Counted from the stretch's first letter, positions 44,720-56,550 are shown. The stretch is 64,000 bases of DNA from Palaemon carinicauda (GCF_036898095.1 NC_090745.1:81949766-82013765), one strand, 5' to 3'. Numbers and translations are program-made. Notes: a model not told the origin generated them from the letters alone.

Positions 44720-46071
44720 GACTTAATCATTGATGCCCAACAATTGCTGTATCCTGTGGTGTGGCCTGTGGAGGAAGTGTTGGGATCTTGACAGTCAATG
44801 AAAGCAAGACTTGCATTATGTTCTGCCCTAGAGAAAATCCTGGTATTTGATCAATATGCTGAATTATCACCAAGAGGCATCATAAAGCTGGTCTTGGTGC
44901 AAAAACATTTAACCTTGACCTAAAGAGCTTTCTGCCAAGCCGTGAGGCCCTTTTGAAAAACAAGTTCAACAAACGTAACCTGTCACGTCTCTTTAGCATA
45001 TTCGATCTGGGATGTGGTGTGTCAGTTGAAAGTAACTATGATGGGGTCTCTCTGCAAGAAGAAGCAGACATAACTATCATCAGTTATCTGTTTCAAGCTA
45101 CTGACGCTGGCCGAGTTGTGGTCCGGATTTTAAGTGACGATAATGACATTTTTGTTCTACTGGTCTACTGGACATGGTGATATGGTTTCCTGGGTTGTCT
45201 CTCCATCCAGATGGAGAAGTGGGATGGTGTAGTGCTTGATATCAATGCTACGTGTGCGAACTTGGGGGACACATTGCGCTCACAACTGCTGGGAGCCCAT
45301 GCAATAAAAGGCTATGATACTGTGTTGCACCCTTTCGGCAAGGGCAAAGCTTCTGTTTTGAAGACACTGAAGACAGGAATCTTTCCGGGACTTTTTGACG
45401 TGCTAGGGGAAGAAGGTGCAACCGAGGCAGATCTCATGGCAGTTGGACAGTAGTTTTTTGCAGCTTTATATGGACAACCAGAAGATTCTACCATGACTCA
45501 AGCCCATCACAATCTCTATACTCGTATGTGTGGAAAACCATTGCGCATCATATCTCTGCCATCAATAGATAAAAATCTCTACTTCCATGTAAGACGTGCT
45601 CATTTGTAGACGCTACTGTGGAAGGCAGCAGACAAACAGGGTTCTCCCAATGTGTCCATCTCAGAGCAGGGATGGGAAGTAAACAACGGGATGGTTTGTC
45701 CCTGCATTGATGATGGCCCACCGGCACCACCGCCTCTAACGAGTGCGATTAGTTGTGGTGGCCGTGCAAAGGGAAAAGCATGCAAGGAAACCAGCTGTAG
45801 CTGCCACCAGGAAAATTTCGGTTGTACTGTATATTGCTTATGCACAGCAAGTGATGATTGCTGGAACCCTTTCACCAAGAAAGAACACCTTGAGGAGAAT
45901 GATGATCAAGATGGAAATGAAGATAATGAAGATCCTTATTCGTATGAAGATCTGAATGTGAGCGAGATGCATGATGTAATATTGGTTTATACCAAAATCT
46001 GCACAAGTAATCACGTGATATGGATACAAAAATATTCTTTGCAGTTAGTTGCTAAAGTAAGAACTTTTTAA
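44720..46071 (+). pseudogene. PIN-like nuclease domain protein with Cys-rich C-terminus, broken
   Basis: Readable in order on the plus strand: LIIDAQQLLYPVVWPVEE (about 44726), EEADITIISYLFQATDAGRV and VRILSDDNDIFVLLVYW (45120-45170), MEKWDGVVLDINATC, HAIKGYDTVLHPFGKGKASV, and VGQ, stop, FFAALYGQPEDS. Then come NLYFHVRRAHL, the Cys-rich block ISCGGRAKGKACKETSCSCH with CTVYCLCTASDDCW, and an acidic tail. SDD(T/N)D(V/I)(F/L)VLL with a later H..xG.DT...GKGK is characteristic of PIN/FEN-like nuclease folds found in repetitive gene families of crustaceans and cnidarians (family knowledge from memory). The C.C...C....C.C...C..C.C pattern resembles a CXC/CRC DNA-binding motif. In-frame stops near 45180, 45451 and 45607 and earlier frameshifts make it non-functional. 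Confidence 0.65.
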
Positions 46072-46754
46072 CAAAAGTGGTTCAAAATGACCTTGACCTT
46101 TACATTAGATCATTACCTTAACCATTTATCACAAAAGTTATGAGAAATGAATTCCCTGCATCAAAGTTCCATGAAAGAGTGGAATCACACATGATTTAAG
46201 GACTCTTATTCAAAACGTTACATTTAGATTATATGTCTTTTTTTTTAAATCTGCAAATCAAATTGGAAAAGTACTAAGAGAAATTTTCAAGTGGATATAT
46301 ATCTAGAGATCTAAAGTAAATTGTTCGAGTGAGTGCTAAGTCTGTCTTTTTAATCATAAATGCACTATTTCGCTGACACCATTCACCATAACAATAGATA
46401 AACCTCACTTGGTCATATTTTCAAAACGCAAATACAGCCATAAATGACCTTGACCTTCACATTTGATAGTGACCTTGACCTTTAATCACAAAAATATATC
46501 GGAAACGAATTCCCCGGGTTAAACTTGAACGGAAAAGTTGTATTGCACATGATTCTACGACACTTGGTAAAAAAGTTACATTTTGATTAGATGCATGAGC
46601 TATAATTAACACTAATTATGCTGATTAGCTCATAAAAAAAATCCCCAAAGTTGGCGCTGTGCCAACAAAGCTGAAAATGATTCAAATACACATATCACTT
46701 AAAAAACCTTGCATCTTTGAACATTTCCAGGTTGACATTTTGGCAACTAGACTA
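46070..46754 (-). repeat. Right arm of inverted repeat
   Basis: It is the inverted partner of 42994-43680. It contains three TGACCTTGA motifs (46088, 46445, 46470). Confidence 0.85.
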
Positions 46755-46964
46755 ACTGTCTTGTGTTAGATTTCTCTTTGTACGAGGGTACACTTGGGCA
46801 TGCTATTCTATCTTGCTTCTTTAATTTTTTTAAGTTTTTTGTACTTTACTTTTCTTGTAGTTTATGGGGTTCCTTGTTTCCTTCCTTCACTGGGCTATTT
46901 TCCCTTGTTGAAGCCCTTGAGCTTATAGCATCTTGCTTTTCCAACTAGGGTTGTAGCTTAGTTT

Positions 46965-46965
<1 letters not shown>

Positions 46966-47044
<79 letters not shown>
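46966..47044 (+). repeat. (AAT)n tail of the SINE-like repeat
   Basis: A pure trinucleotide tract of about 79 bases follows the shared LINE 3' end. Confidence 0.95.
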
Positions 47045-47045
<1 letters not shown>

Positions 47046-47326
47046 TCCCCACATATGCATTTGTGGGTTATGCAGTGGTGAAACCAAATGTAAATCTATC
47101 AAAGTATTATTATCCTTTTATCGAAGGTCATTAGATTTACTGAACGCAATTACCATCTTCTTTTTGGTGCTTTGGAGACTCAAGAGAGGAGTTATTCCTC
47201 CTATCAAGAAACCTCCGATTATCCATTAGGTTTTCTCTCCTTATGTTTACCGAGGAAGGATTAGTAAGCCTCGGTTTATACTCGTTTTGGCAAGAGCCAA
47301 AGTTTAGAGTTGTCTCACTGATTCTA

Positions 47327-47553
47327 CACTGTAAAAAGTTTGCCGCAAAAAACCGGTAAAAGTCCTGGAATAAATGTTTTCAGGCATTTACCGTTTTAAA
47401 AACAGATATATTGACGTTAAGGAGTGACATTAGAGTCACCAACCCGTGAAAGATAATAATAACGTAGCGTAAAATTACGGTCGTCTGTATTTTACTGAAA
47501 TACGGCTGAAATCAGTATATCTTCACGTTGAATTTCCGATTTTTTTAACAGTG
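47327..47553. mobile_element. 227-bp MITE with CACTGTAAAAA ends
   Basis: It starts CACTGTAAAAAGTTTGCCG and ends CCGATTTTTTTAACAGTG, giving short inverted termini, with internal inverted motifs around TTTACCGTTTT and AAAATTACGGT. It is non-coding. The type is common in animal genomes; no superfamily assignment was attempted. Confidence 0.65.
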
Positions 47554-47608
47554 TGCCTCTCTTGGTTATTGGTACTTTTTCATTTAAAGGGTGAACTTTA
47601 GAAGATTA

Positions 47609-49340
<1,732 letters not shown>

Positions 49341-49581
49341 CTGATGGAGGCGTAGGGACGTTTCAGCACCGCTGATTCAGCACCGCCAGTTCAGCACCAG
49401 CCATTTCAGCGCCAGACGTTTTAGCGCCGTGGAAGGGTGGAATTTGTGTGTGTGTGTGTGTGTGTGTTTATAAACAAAAGAAGAGGTTTTGAGCAAATAT
49501 TTATTGATAAAAAGTATTTATACTACTGTGTTTATAAACAATAGAAAAGGTTTTGAAAAAATATTTATTGATACAAAGTAT

Positions 49582-49863
49582 TTATCCTACTGAATAGTTA
49601 AAATAGTCCAAAAAAAAGTTCCTTTTGCGTCGAATAAGCTTACGCATCGCTTGTCGGTTAGACAGCTGGGCAATAGCAGCTTGAGACATATTTTCCAAAG
49701 ATTTGTTGATTATAGTACTCGGTCCTTCGTAAGTGTCCTCGGCTCTCTGACGTGCATACATTTTCGCCTTTTCAACTTCTACCGCCACTGCAGATGGGGG
49801 ATGGGTGTGATCATTCATTTTCTTTAGAAAATGTATGAATTCTGGCACATCTACCGTCTTCAT
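49582..49863 (-). pseudogene. MULE transposase N-terminal fragment (post-FLYWCH region)
   Basis: The 93-residue frame contains LKKMNDHTHPPSAVAVEVEK and ARQRAEDTYEGPSTIINKSL, then QAAIAQLSNRQAMRKLIRRK. The H-x-H...P....EV..........R..ET...P..I.......... AA.L.....L.R...R.R pattern follows the FLYWCH zinc finger in many animal MULE-derived proteins, where it precedes the DDE transposase. Only the H-x-H end of the finger could be present; the DDE domain is missing. It is non-autonomous. Confidence 0.65.
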
Positions 49864-50137
49864 GGCATCTCCGGAACTTTACATTTGTTTGTGTCTTGCT
49901 TTCTTTATCAAATCTATATATATCCATCATGACAGAATTTTGCTCGTCCTCTCTGACTCTGAACTGTATCCTCCATGGTTTCCCAAAGACTGTATTTAGC
50001 AGATGACTTTTTTTTTTTAATTAAATCACGGTTTACAAATGTTTACGAATATTTCCTTTAAAGTTTTCAATTAAACAACGGAATCACCGAAATCAACAAG
50101 TAACGGTTTGGCGCTGAAATTATACAAACTACTGTGT

Positions 50138-50138
<1 letters not shown>

Positions 50139-50212
<74 letters not shown>
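50139..50212. repeat. (GA)n microsatellite inside the MULE relic
   Basis: A pure GA tract. Its left flank (ACTGAAATTATACAAACTAC-like) is duplicated on the right near 50258-50300. Confidence 0.95.
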
Positions 50213-50216
<4 letters not shown>

Positions 50217-50412
50217 AATCAAACAACTTAATCCCCGAGATCAATAAATAGCAGTTTGGTACTGAAATTATACAAACTACTGTGTGAAGAGAGAGAGTGA
50301 GAGAGTTAAAATTTCTTCTGGCGCTGAGATGGCTGTCGCTATTTTTTTTTTGGCGCTGAAATGACCAGGCGCTGAACTGGCGCCGCTGAATAGTACCTAA
50401 CCCCTGATGGAG

Positions 50413-51888
50413 TCCCTGCAAGTATGATATGTTTTCCTATGGCGGGCAGGCGCCAAGTGAGTGTACCGGTTGCAGAGAGCAACTGGGTTTAGTCTGTACC
50501 TGAGGACGCAATAAACCACATGCCTCCACTACCGTGTATCTCTTGTCCCACCTTGACATCCAATATGGCGCAGTGATTCTCAAGGACCTCCGTGACCCTC
50601 ACCACGCCCTTCCAGCGCCGCTCAGTGCAGTCCACCCCAAGGGAAGCACGCCCCGTCGTCCCCCATGGGCTCGTCCCTGCCCTGCAAGAAGCCAGGCAAG
50701 CCATGGCGGCACACCAACAAATGATCAACATGCTACCCCTGCGCCTCGTGTCCCTGCGTCTGCAGCCCCGGAGAAGTGTGAAATTGAGCTGAAGCCCACC
50801 GCATTCAGGTCCTGGAGGAGGTCTATGGAATGCTGGATCGAATTGTGCAGACTACCGCCCCACGAGGTCGTCCACCACATCAGGCTATACTGCACACCCC
50901 CTCTACAACGAGCGCTGGACGCCAGATTCACCTAACAGGAATGGAGTAACCTCACCGCTACGGAAGCCATGGATTTTATTCGTGATATTGTGTTACGATC
51001 TACAAACCGTGCTGTGTTATGGTCGGAGTTTTTTAATGCGATACAAGGTCCAGGAGAAAGTGTCAGTGATTATTTTCTAAAGTGTTCTCAAAAGGCCACC
51101 GATTGCAATTTCCAGTGCCCTCAGTGTCAGAATAATCTAGCTGAATATATGTTATTACCTAAGTTAATGGTGGGAATAAGTGATGAGGCTATGCGTCGCC
51201 ATGTGTACCAATGTAGCAACAACATCAATAATGTTGAGTGCCCTTAGGGCCAGGTGCTGTGCTTACGAGGCGGCCCGTGTCGACGCCGCTGCACGCCAAT
51301 GCAACTGGAGGGAATCTGCTTGCGCGGCTGGCAGAGAGACACCTGAGGCAGATCATCCGAATGCAACCGTCTCGGGCACAGGTAGGGGTCCCCCACCCCC
51401 TCCCTGCGGGAACTGCGGTGGCCGCCACGCCTCTGGCAGAGCCTCATGCCCTGCTAAGTCCGCCGTATGCAACGGGTGCCGCAATCAGGGCCACTACTAC
51501 AAATGCTGCAGAAAATAACAGGCAAAATCAACAGGATCCCCGACAGACATGTCTAGTGCTATGTCTAGCACTGTGCTTGTTGCGGGCGCCAACCTCGGCC
51601 GCCACCCAGTAGTGGAGGTGACAGTCGTCCACACCGACACAGGAGTACGAGTGCCTGTCACCGCCGTGGCAGACATCGGGGCACAGGTATGTGTGGCGGG
51701 GCCCTCCTTGCTATCGCACCTCCAAGTTTGCCCAGCAGCCCTTACACCCCGTGCCGGCTTGCGGGATGTGGCAAACCTCCCCCTGAAGTGCCTTGGATCT
51801 ACCGTGTGCCACGTCACCTTGCAAGGCCGCACCACGGAGCAGGACGTGTACTTCGTGCAGTTGGCAAAGCACCTCTTCCTGTCGCTGG
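50413..51888 (+). mobile_element. Gypsy element fragment: LTR end, primer site, gag-protease
   Basis: Sequence up to about 50562 looks like an LTR 3' end (AATAAA near 50510, then ATCCAATA) followed by TGGCGCAGTGATTCTCAAGG, a typical Gypsy primer-site region. Gag and protease follow. The element stops at about 51888, where a tandem repeat begins; RT, RNase H, integrase and the 3' LTR are absent. The left LTR boundary is not defined. Confidence 0.6.
50705..51888 (+). pseudogene. Gypsy gag-protease pseudogene
   Basis: An ATG at 50705 (MAAHQQMIN) is quickly followed by a frame change. The main gag frame reads TAFRSWRRSMECWIELCRLP and PPLQRALDARFT, stop at about 50933, QEWSNLTATEAMDFIRDIVL and ESVSDYFLKCSQKATDC. 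After a second frame change comes LRARCCAYEAARVDAAARQ, then the knuckles CGNCGGRHASGRASC and CNGCRNQGHYYKCC, a stop near 51518, and a protease start VTAVADIGAQVCVAG. The protease active site reads D-I-G where D-T/S-G is required, so it is catalytically dead as well. It ends in LFLSLDAS at the junction with the minisatellite. Confidence 0.75.
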
Positions 51889-52080
51889 ACGCTTCTACTT
51901 TTCCTCTTGCTGCTTATGCTGTTGCCTCTTTTTTTAGGATTTTTTTGTTTTTAATTCTTTTATTTTTTTTTATTTTTTTGCTTAATTTTTTTTTTTTTTT
52001 TTTTTTTGCTGCTGCCTCAGCCACTTCTCCTCCTCCTACTTCTCCTCTTGCTGCTTATGCTGCTGCTGCTGCTGCTGTTG

Positions 52081-52113
<33 letters not shown>

Positions 52114-53332
52114 GTGCTGCTGCCTCAGCCACTTCTCGTCCTTCTACTTCTCATCTAGCTGCTTATGCTGCTGCTGTTGCCTCATTTTTTTTTATTTATT
52201 TTTTTTTATTTATTTTTATTTATTTATTTATTTTTTTTTTTTTTTGCTGCTCTCAGCCACCTCTCCTCCTTCTACTTCTCCTCTTGCTGCTTAGGCTGTT
52301 GCTGCTGCCTTTTTTTTTTTTGGATTTTTTTGTTTGGTATTTTTTTTTAATTTTTTCTTTATTTTATTTTTTTTTTTGCTGCTGCCTCAGACACTTTTCC
52401 TCCTCCTACTTCTCATCTTGCTGCTTATGCTGCTGCTGCTGTCCCCCCTTTTTTTTTCTTATTTTTTTTTAATTTTACTTTTTTTTTGCTGCTGCCTCAA
52501 CCACTTCTCCTCCTACTACTTCTCCTCTTGCTGCTTATGCTGCTGCTGCTGCCTCTTTTTTTGGATTTTTGTTTGGGATTTTTTTTCTTTTTTTTATTTT
52601 CTTTTTTTTTCTTTTGCTGCTGCCTCAGCCACTTCTCCTCCTTCTACTTCTCCTCTTGCTGCTTATGCTGCTGCTGCTGCCTCTTATTTTGGGGATTTTT
52701 TTTTTTTAATTTTTTTTTTTTTTGCTGCCTCAGCCACTTCCCCTCGTTCTACTACTCCTCTTGCTGCTTATACTGCTGCCTCTTTTTTTCTTCTTTTTTT
52801 TTCTTTTTTGCAATTTTTTTTCTCCTTTTTTTTTCTTTTTTTCTTTTTCTTATGCTGCTGCCCCAGCCACTTCTCCTCGTTCTACTTCTCCTCTTGCTGC
52901 TTATGCTGCTGCTGCTGCCTCTTTGTTTTTCTTTTTTTTTATCTTTTTTTATTTATTTATTTATTTTTTTTCTTCTTTTTGCTGCAGCCCCAGCCACTTC
53001 TCCTCGTTCTACTTCTCCTCTTGCTGCTTAAGCTGCTGCTCCTGCCTCTATTTTTTTTTAATTCTTTTTTATTTCTATTTTTTTTTTGCTGCTGCCCCAG
53101 TCATTTCTCCTCGTTCTACTTCTCCTCTTGCTGCTTATGCTGCTGCTGTTGCCTCATTTTTTTCTTTCTTTCTTTTTTTTTCTGCTGCCTCAGCCACTTC
53201 TCCTCCTTCTGCTTCTCCTCTTGATGCTTATGCTGCTGTTGCTGCCTATATATTTTTTTTTTTTTTTTGCTGCTGCCTCAGCCACTTCTCCTCCTCCTAC
53301 TTCTCGTCTTGCTGCTTATGCTGCTGTTGCTT
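51889..53332 (+). repeat. Pyrimidine-rich minisatellite, ~13 units of ~90-140 bp
   Basis: Each unit is GCTGCTGCCTCAGCCACTTC, then TCCTCCTTCTACTTCTCCTC and TTGCTGCTTATGCTGCTGCT, followed by a variable T-rich spacer (TTTTT with occasional A, G or C). Thirteen cores are countable (near 51910, 52050, 52160, 52283, 52420, 52530, 52660, 52763, 52900, 53023, 53133, 53223, 53312). The plus strand is very poor in purines. Long open frames across it (low-complexity Cys/Leu/Phe or Ala/Ser/Thr) are artefacts of the composition. Confidence 0.95.
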
Positions 53333-53759
53333 GAGGGTACACTCGGGCACACTATTCTATCTTATTTTTTTTTTTCTTCCTCTTGTTTTTTTTTTTTAAA
53401 TGGTGTGTCAGGCAGGCTTGATAAAAGGGCCATGGGTGCCTGGTGGTTTATCAAGAGGTTTTCTTTTCCTTTTTCTGATTCTTTTTCTTCTCAAAACCAT
53501 CCTTACTGTCCTCCATTCAGTTGATGGAGCTATCCTGGAGGGTATTCAGCCTTGCATGGTGTATCTGCTCCTCCATGTTGACCAGTTTTTCCGAATTTTC
53601 ACTATAGTCTATGGGTATCATCAATCACTTTATTTATAATTCTGTACATATTGTTTTTGTTATAATTCTTGTTATTCTAGTTTTTAAGTCTGATGTCTCT
53701 TTTTTATTTCTATTAATTCTTATGCTGTCTAGAGACACTGAGTGAAATCTGGGACCAGT

Positions 53760-54501
53760 ACATCCTAGATTTCGTCAATATCGTCTTCTGTATTGCAATA
53801 TTCGTTGTCTTCATCCAAATATCCAAGACCTTACAGTTACGTCCAGACAGTATGATATTCTTTTGTGCTCAGAAACTTTGGTTTCTAATATGAGGCACTC
53901 ATCTGAGCTCCTTATAACTGGTTTTAAGAAGCCAATAATGTTGAAACGTGATGCCATTCCTAGGGCCAGGGGAATGGCGGTGTATATTAGGACCGAGTAC
54001 CCTACTTCTCTTAAGTCCTGCTATCAATGTGGATGTCATGAGATTCAGGTAATAAAAGTTTGTGGCAGGCATAACAACTTTTATTTGTGTTCGATCTACC
54101 AGAATCCAGACATGGATGATTCTATCTTCGATTGTCTTCTTACCATTATGACTAAGATACAAGATGATGATAGAAAGGCTTCTTTTGTCTTTGTTGGTGA
54201 TTTTAATGCTCACCATAGGGAGTGGTTAAGTTCTATCTCTCCTACCGATCGCCATGGCTTAAGAGCTTTAGACTTTGCCTCTGAATCAGGCTGTGAGCAA
54301 ATCATAAATGAAGCTACTCACAGGTCTGGTAATTGCTTGGACCTCGTATACACTGGCTCCCCTGGGGTTATAACTAGTAAGGTTGGTTCTCCAGTCGGGA
54401 CATCTGATCATGCCTTGATTTCATTAGTAGTGAAGACTGAGCAGCCTGTTCCTGATATATCATACTCTTGTAAAATTTATATGAAATCCCAAGCAGAGTA
54501 G
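53760..54501 (+). pseudogene. Endonuclease domain of non-LTR copy B
   Basis: The frame runs from HPRFRQYRLLYCNIRCLHPN (53763) through CSETLVS, GMAVYIRTEYPTSLKSC, LCSIYQNPDMDDSIFDCL, VFVGDFNAHHREWLSSI, NCLDLVYTGSPG and SPVGTSDHALISLVV. CNIR, SETL, Y-x-NP, GDFNAHH and SDH are the active-site blocks of LINE apurinic-like endonucleases that nick the target for priming. It ends at a TAG (54499-54501) where the related frame would continue to the RT. All catalytic blocks are present, so the domain itself appears undamaged; only its link to RT is broken. No clear ATG upstream of 53763 was identified. Confidence 0.8.
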
Positions 54502-56322
54502 AATGGGATTTTGTATAATCTTTTGTGCTTGAATTGGTTATGATTATATAGTAGTGTAAATCCTGTTGTCCCTTTGAATGAGAATCTAGTCAACATAATT
54601 GATAGGCGTAATCCCTTCTCGTGTGCTAAGGTACCGAGTCAAGGACAAACCGTGGTTCAATGATGATTATAGAGGTGCTTATTTGGAGATGCAGGAGGCC
54701 TATCACCTTTGGAAGGGTAACAGATCAGATTTGACCTGGAACAACTATACTTAGCTTAGAGCTTTTGCTCAGAGAGTTTATGCCTTAACTGAAAAAAAAA
54801 CAATTTAACCATAAAAGAAACCCTTTCTGGTACAACTCAGGAACATAAATGGTGGTCTACCCTTAAATCTGCACTCTTTGGTGTAGATGCAACAGTTCCT
54901 CCTTTACTAAAAACAGTTGGCTCAGTCACTCACTGTCCAAAGGAAAAGGCAACCCTTTTGGCTGATGTTTTTGACAGTAAACAGAGTAATGAAAAACTTG
55001 AACTTCCTCATTCATGTTTTCCTGAGGCTAAACTAACTAGTTTACCTTTTGGATCTGGTGAGATTAAAGCTCTGTTGATGGACCTTGATGCGTATGGAAG
55101 TATAGACCCAAATGGTAATTTTCCTTTGTTTTTTATAAAGACAGCAGATTTCTTAGCTCTAAAGTTATCTGTTATTTTGCGCAAGTTAGCAAGAAGAGGA
55201 GCTTTTAGCACTTGTTGGAGAATTGGTAATGTTACTCCACTATGTAAATGTGTTTGTGGTAGCTCAAGTCCCACTGATTACCACCCAATTTCCATAACTC
55301 ACATATTATCTAAAGTTTTTGAACGTCTTCTGGCAAAACGTCTTAATAGGTTTGCTGAAGGTAATCACCTACTCCCTAGTTTGCAATTTGGTTTTCGTAA
55401 AGGCCTTGGAGCATGTGATGCCCTTCTTACAATCTCCAATGCTGCACAGAAATCCCTTGATTGATGTTCTTGGCCCATTACTTTTCATACTATATACACA
55501 TGACATGTGGTTTGGCCTAGAAAACAAGCTTGTTGCATATGTAGATGATGCTACTCTCTTTGCATCAATTCCATCCCCTGAATGTAGATCTGGGGTTGGT
55601 GAATCCCTTAATAGAGATTTAGCTAAAATTAGTGCATGGTGCAAATTATGGGGTATGAAGTTGAATCCTAACAAAACCCAAAGTATGATTGTAAGTAGGT
55701 CAAGGACGGTGGCTCCTCAACATCTGGATCTCAGTATTGATAATGTTTTGTTAAATTTGTATGACTCTTTTGAAATTTTAGGTGTGATTCTCGACAGCAA
55801 ATTTACTTTTGAGAAACACATTAGGTCTGTGTCTTCTTCAATTGCACAAAAAGTTGGCTTATTGAGAAAGTCTTACGAGATTTTTGGTGGTCAATCTATT
55901 CTGAAGAAGTGTTTTAATTCTTTCATTCTACCTTGTTTTGAGTATTGTTCTCCTGTCTTAATTTGTTAGACAGAAACTTACGGTCTACATAATTTTTTAT
56001 TCCTGATCTAGATATTAATCTTTGGCACCGTCATTCAATTAGTTCATTATGCATGCTGCATAAGATTTTTCATAACTCTGACCATCCTTTACATTCAGAT
56101 CTCCCTGGACAATTCTATCCTGTTCGTAATACTAGGCAGGCAGTTAATTCTAATAGCCAGGCCTTCTCCATCATGAGGCTCAATACTACAGAGTATTCTA
56201 GAAGTTTTATTCCAGCTGTTACCAAGTCGTGGAATGATCTTCCTCATCGGGTAGTTGAATCAGTAGAACTTCAAAAGTTCAAAGTTGGAGCAAATGTTTT
56301 TATGTTGACCAGGCTGACATGA
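54502..56322 (+). pseudogene. RT of non-LTR copy B, motifs A and B deleted
   Basis: Stops and frameshifts occur in 54502-54960. From 54958 the frame reads ADVFDSKQSNEKLELPHSCF, NVTPLCKCVCGSSSPTDYH and LGACDALLTISNAAQKSLD, then stops. The next frame resumes at DVLGPLLFILYTHDMWFGLE, with motif C as AYVDDATLFASI. Relative to copy A, about 215 bases spanning motif A (DFSAAFD) and the start of motif B (GVPQGS) are missing at about 55463, so the enzyme cannot be active. The C-terminal block ends LTRLT, stop, at 56322. Outside the deletion the similarity to copy A is very high. Confidence 0.85.
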
Positions 56323-56550
56323 GTCTTTTTATTGTTTATATAAGACATATCTGTTTTTGACGTTGTTAATAGTTTATATGAGATATATCTGTTTTGATGC
56401 TGTTACTTATTTTTAGAATGATTTATTGTTAATTTATTCTCATCAATAATTTATTTCCTTATTTCCTTTCCTCACTGGGTTATTTTTCCCTGTTGGAGCC
56501 CTGGGGCTTATAGCATCTTGCTTTTCCAACTAGGGCTGTAGCTTGGATAG

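Larger units (their letters stand above)
42994..46754. mobile_element. Long-inverted-arm DNA element carrying a PIN-like nuclease relic
   Basis: Ends TAGTCTATTAG (42994) and its counterpart TAGTCTAGTTG (read in reverse from 46754) are flanked by ACT on both sides. Inverted similarity runs inward for about 690 bases (42994-43680 versus 46070-46754). It resumes for 43736-43920 versus 45830-45985 and for 44425-44650 versus 45580-45800. The element is therefore close to a giant palindrome with a unique centre. The right half carries the gene relic on the plus strand; the left half carries an inverted partial copy. I cannot assign a transposon superfamily; a 3-bp duplication is compatible with several. 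Confidence 0.7.
34940..47044 (+). mobile_element. Short non-LTR-derived (SINE-like) repeat split by three nested insertions
   Basis: The pieces 34940-35322, 42959-42993 and 46755-47044 together make about 700 bp. The last piece starts with the segment GAGGGTACAC(T/C)(T/C)GGGCA that also begins copy B at 53334. It ends with the shared LINE 3' end (ACTGGGCTATTTTCCC, TTGCTTTTCCAACTAGGG, (AAT)n). The coding region is absent, so it looks like an internally deleted, non-autonomous derivative of the LINE seen as copies A and B. That the three pieces were once contiguous is inferred from insertion boundaries and from my recollection of this decapod repeat. Confidence 0.6.
49350..50403. mobile_element. 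MULE (Mutator-like) element relic with 9-bp target duplication
   Basis: It is flanked by the direct repeat CTGATGGAG at 49341-49349 and 50404-50412, the 9-bp duplication size diagnostic of MULEs. The inverted ends contain repeated TTCAGCRCC modules: left GCGTAGGGACGTTTCAGCAC, right (reverse) GGGTTAGGTACTATTCAGCG. It encodes a fragment of a FLYWCH/MULE-type protein on the minus strand and includes a (GA)n tract and internal duplications. Confidence 0.8.

Noticed and set aside
45652..46071. Independent small Cys-rich secreted protein
   Set aside because: It has no signal peptide, and the frame is the continuous C-terminal part of the PIN-like relic after an in-frame stop.
51889..53332. Long open frames rich in Cys/Leu/Phe or Ala/Ser/Thr-Pro repeats, superficially like membrane or low-complexity proteins
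   Set aside because: They are translations of a pyrimidine-rich minisatellite; several frames are open at once and the periodicity explains them.
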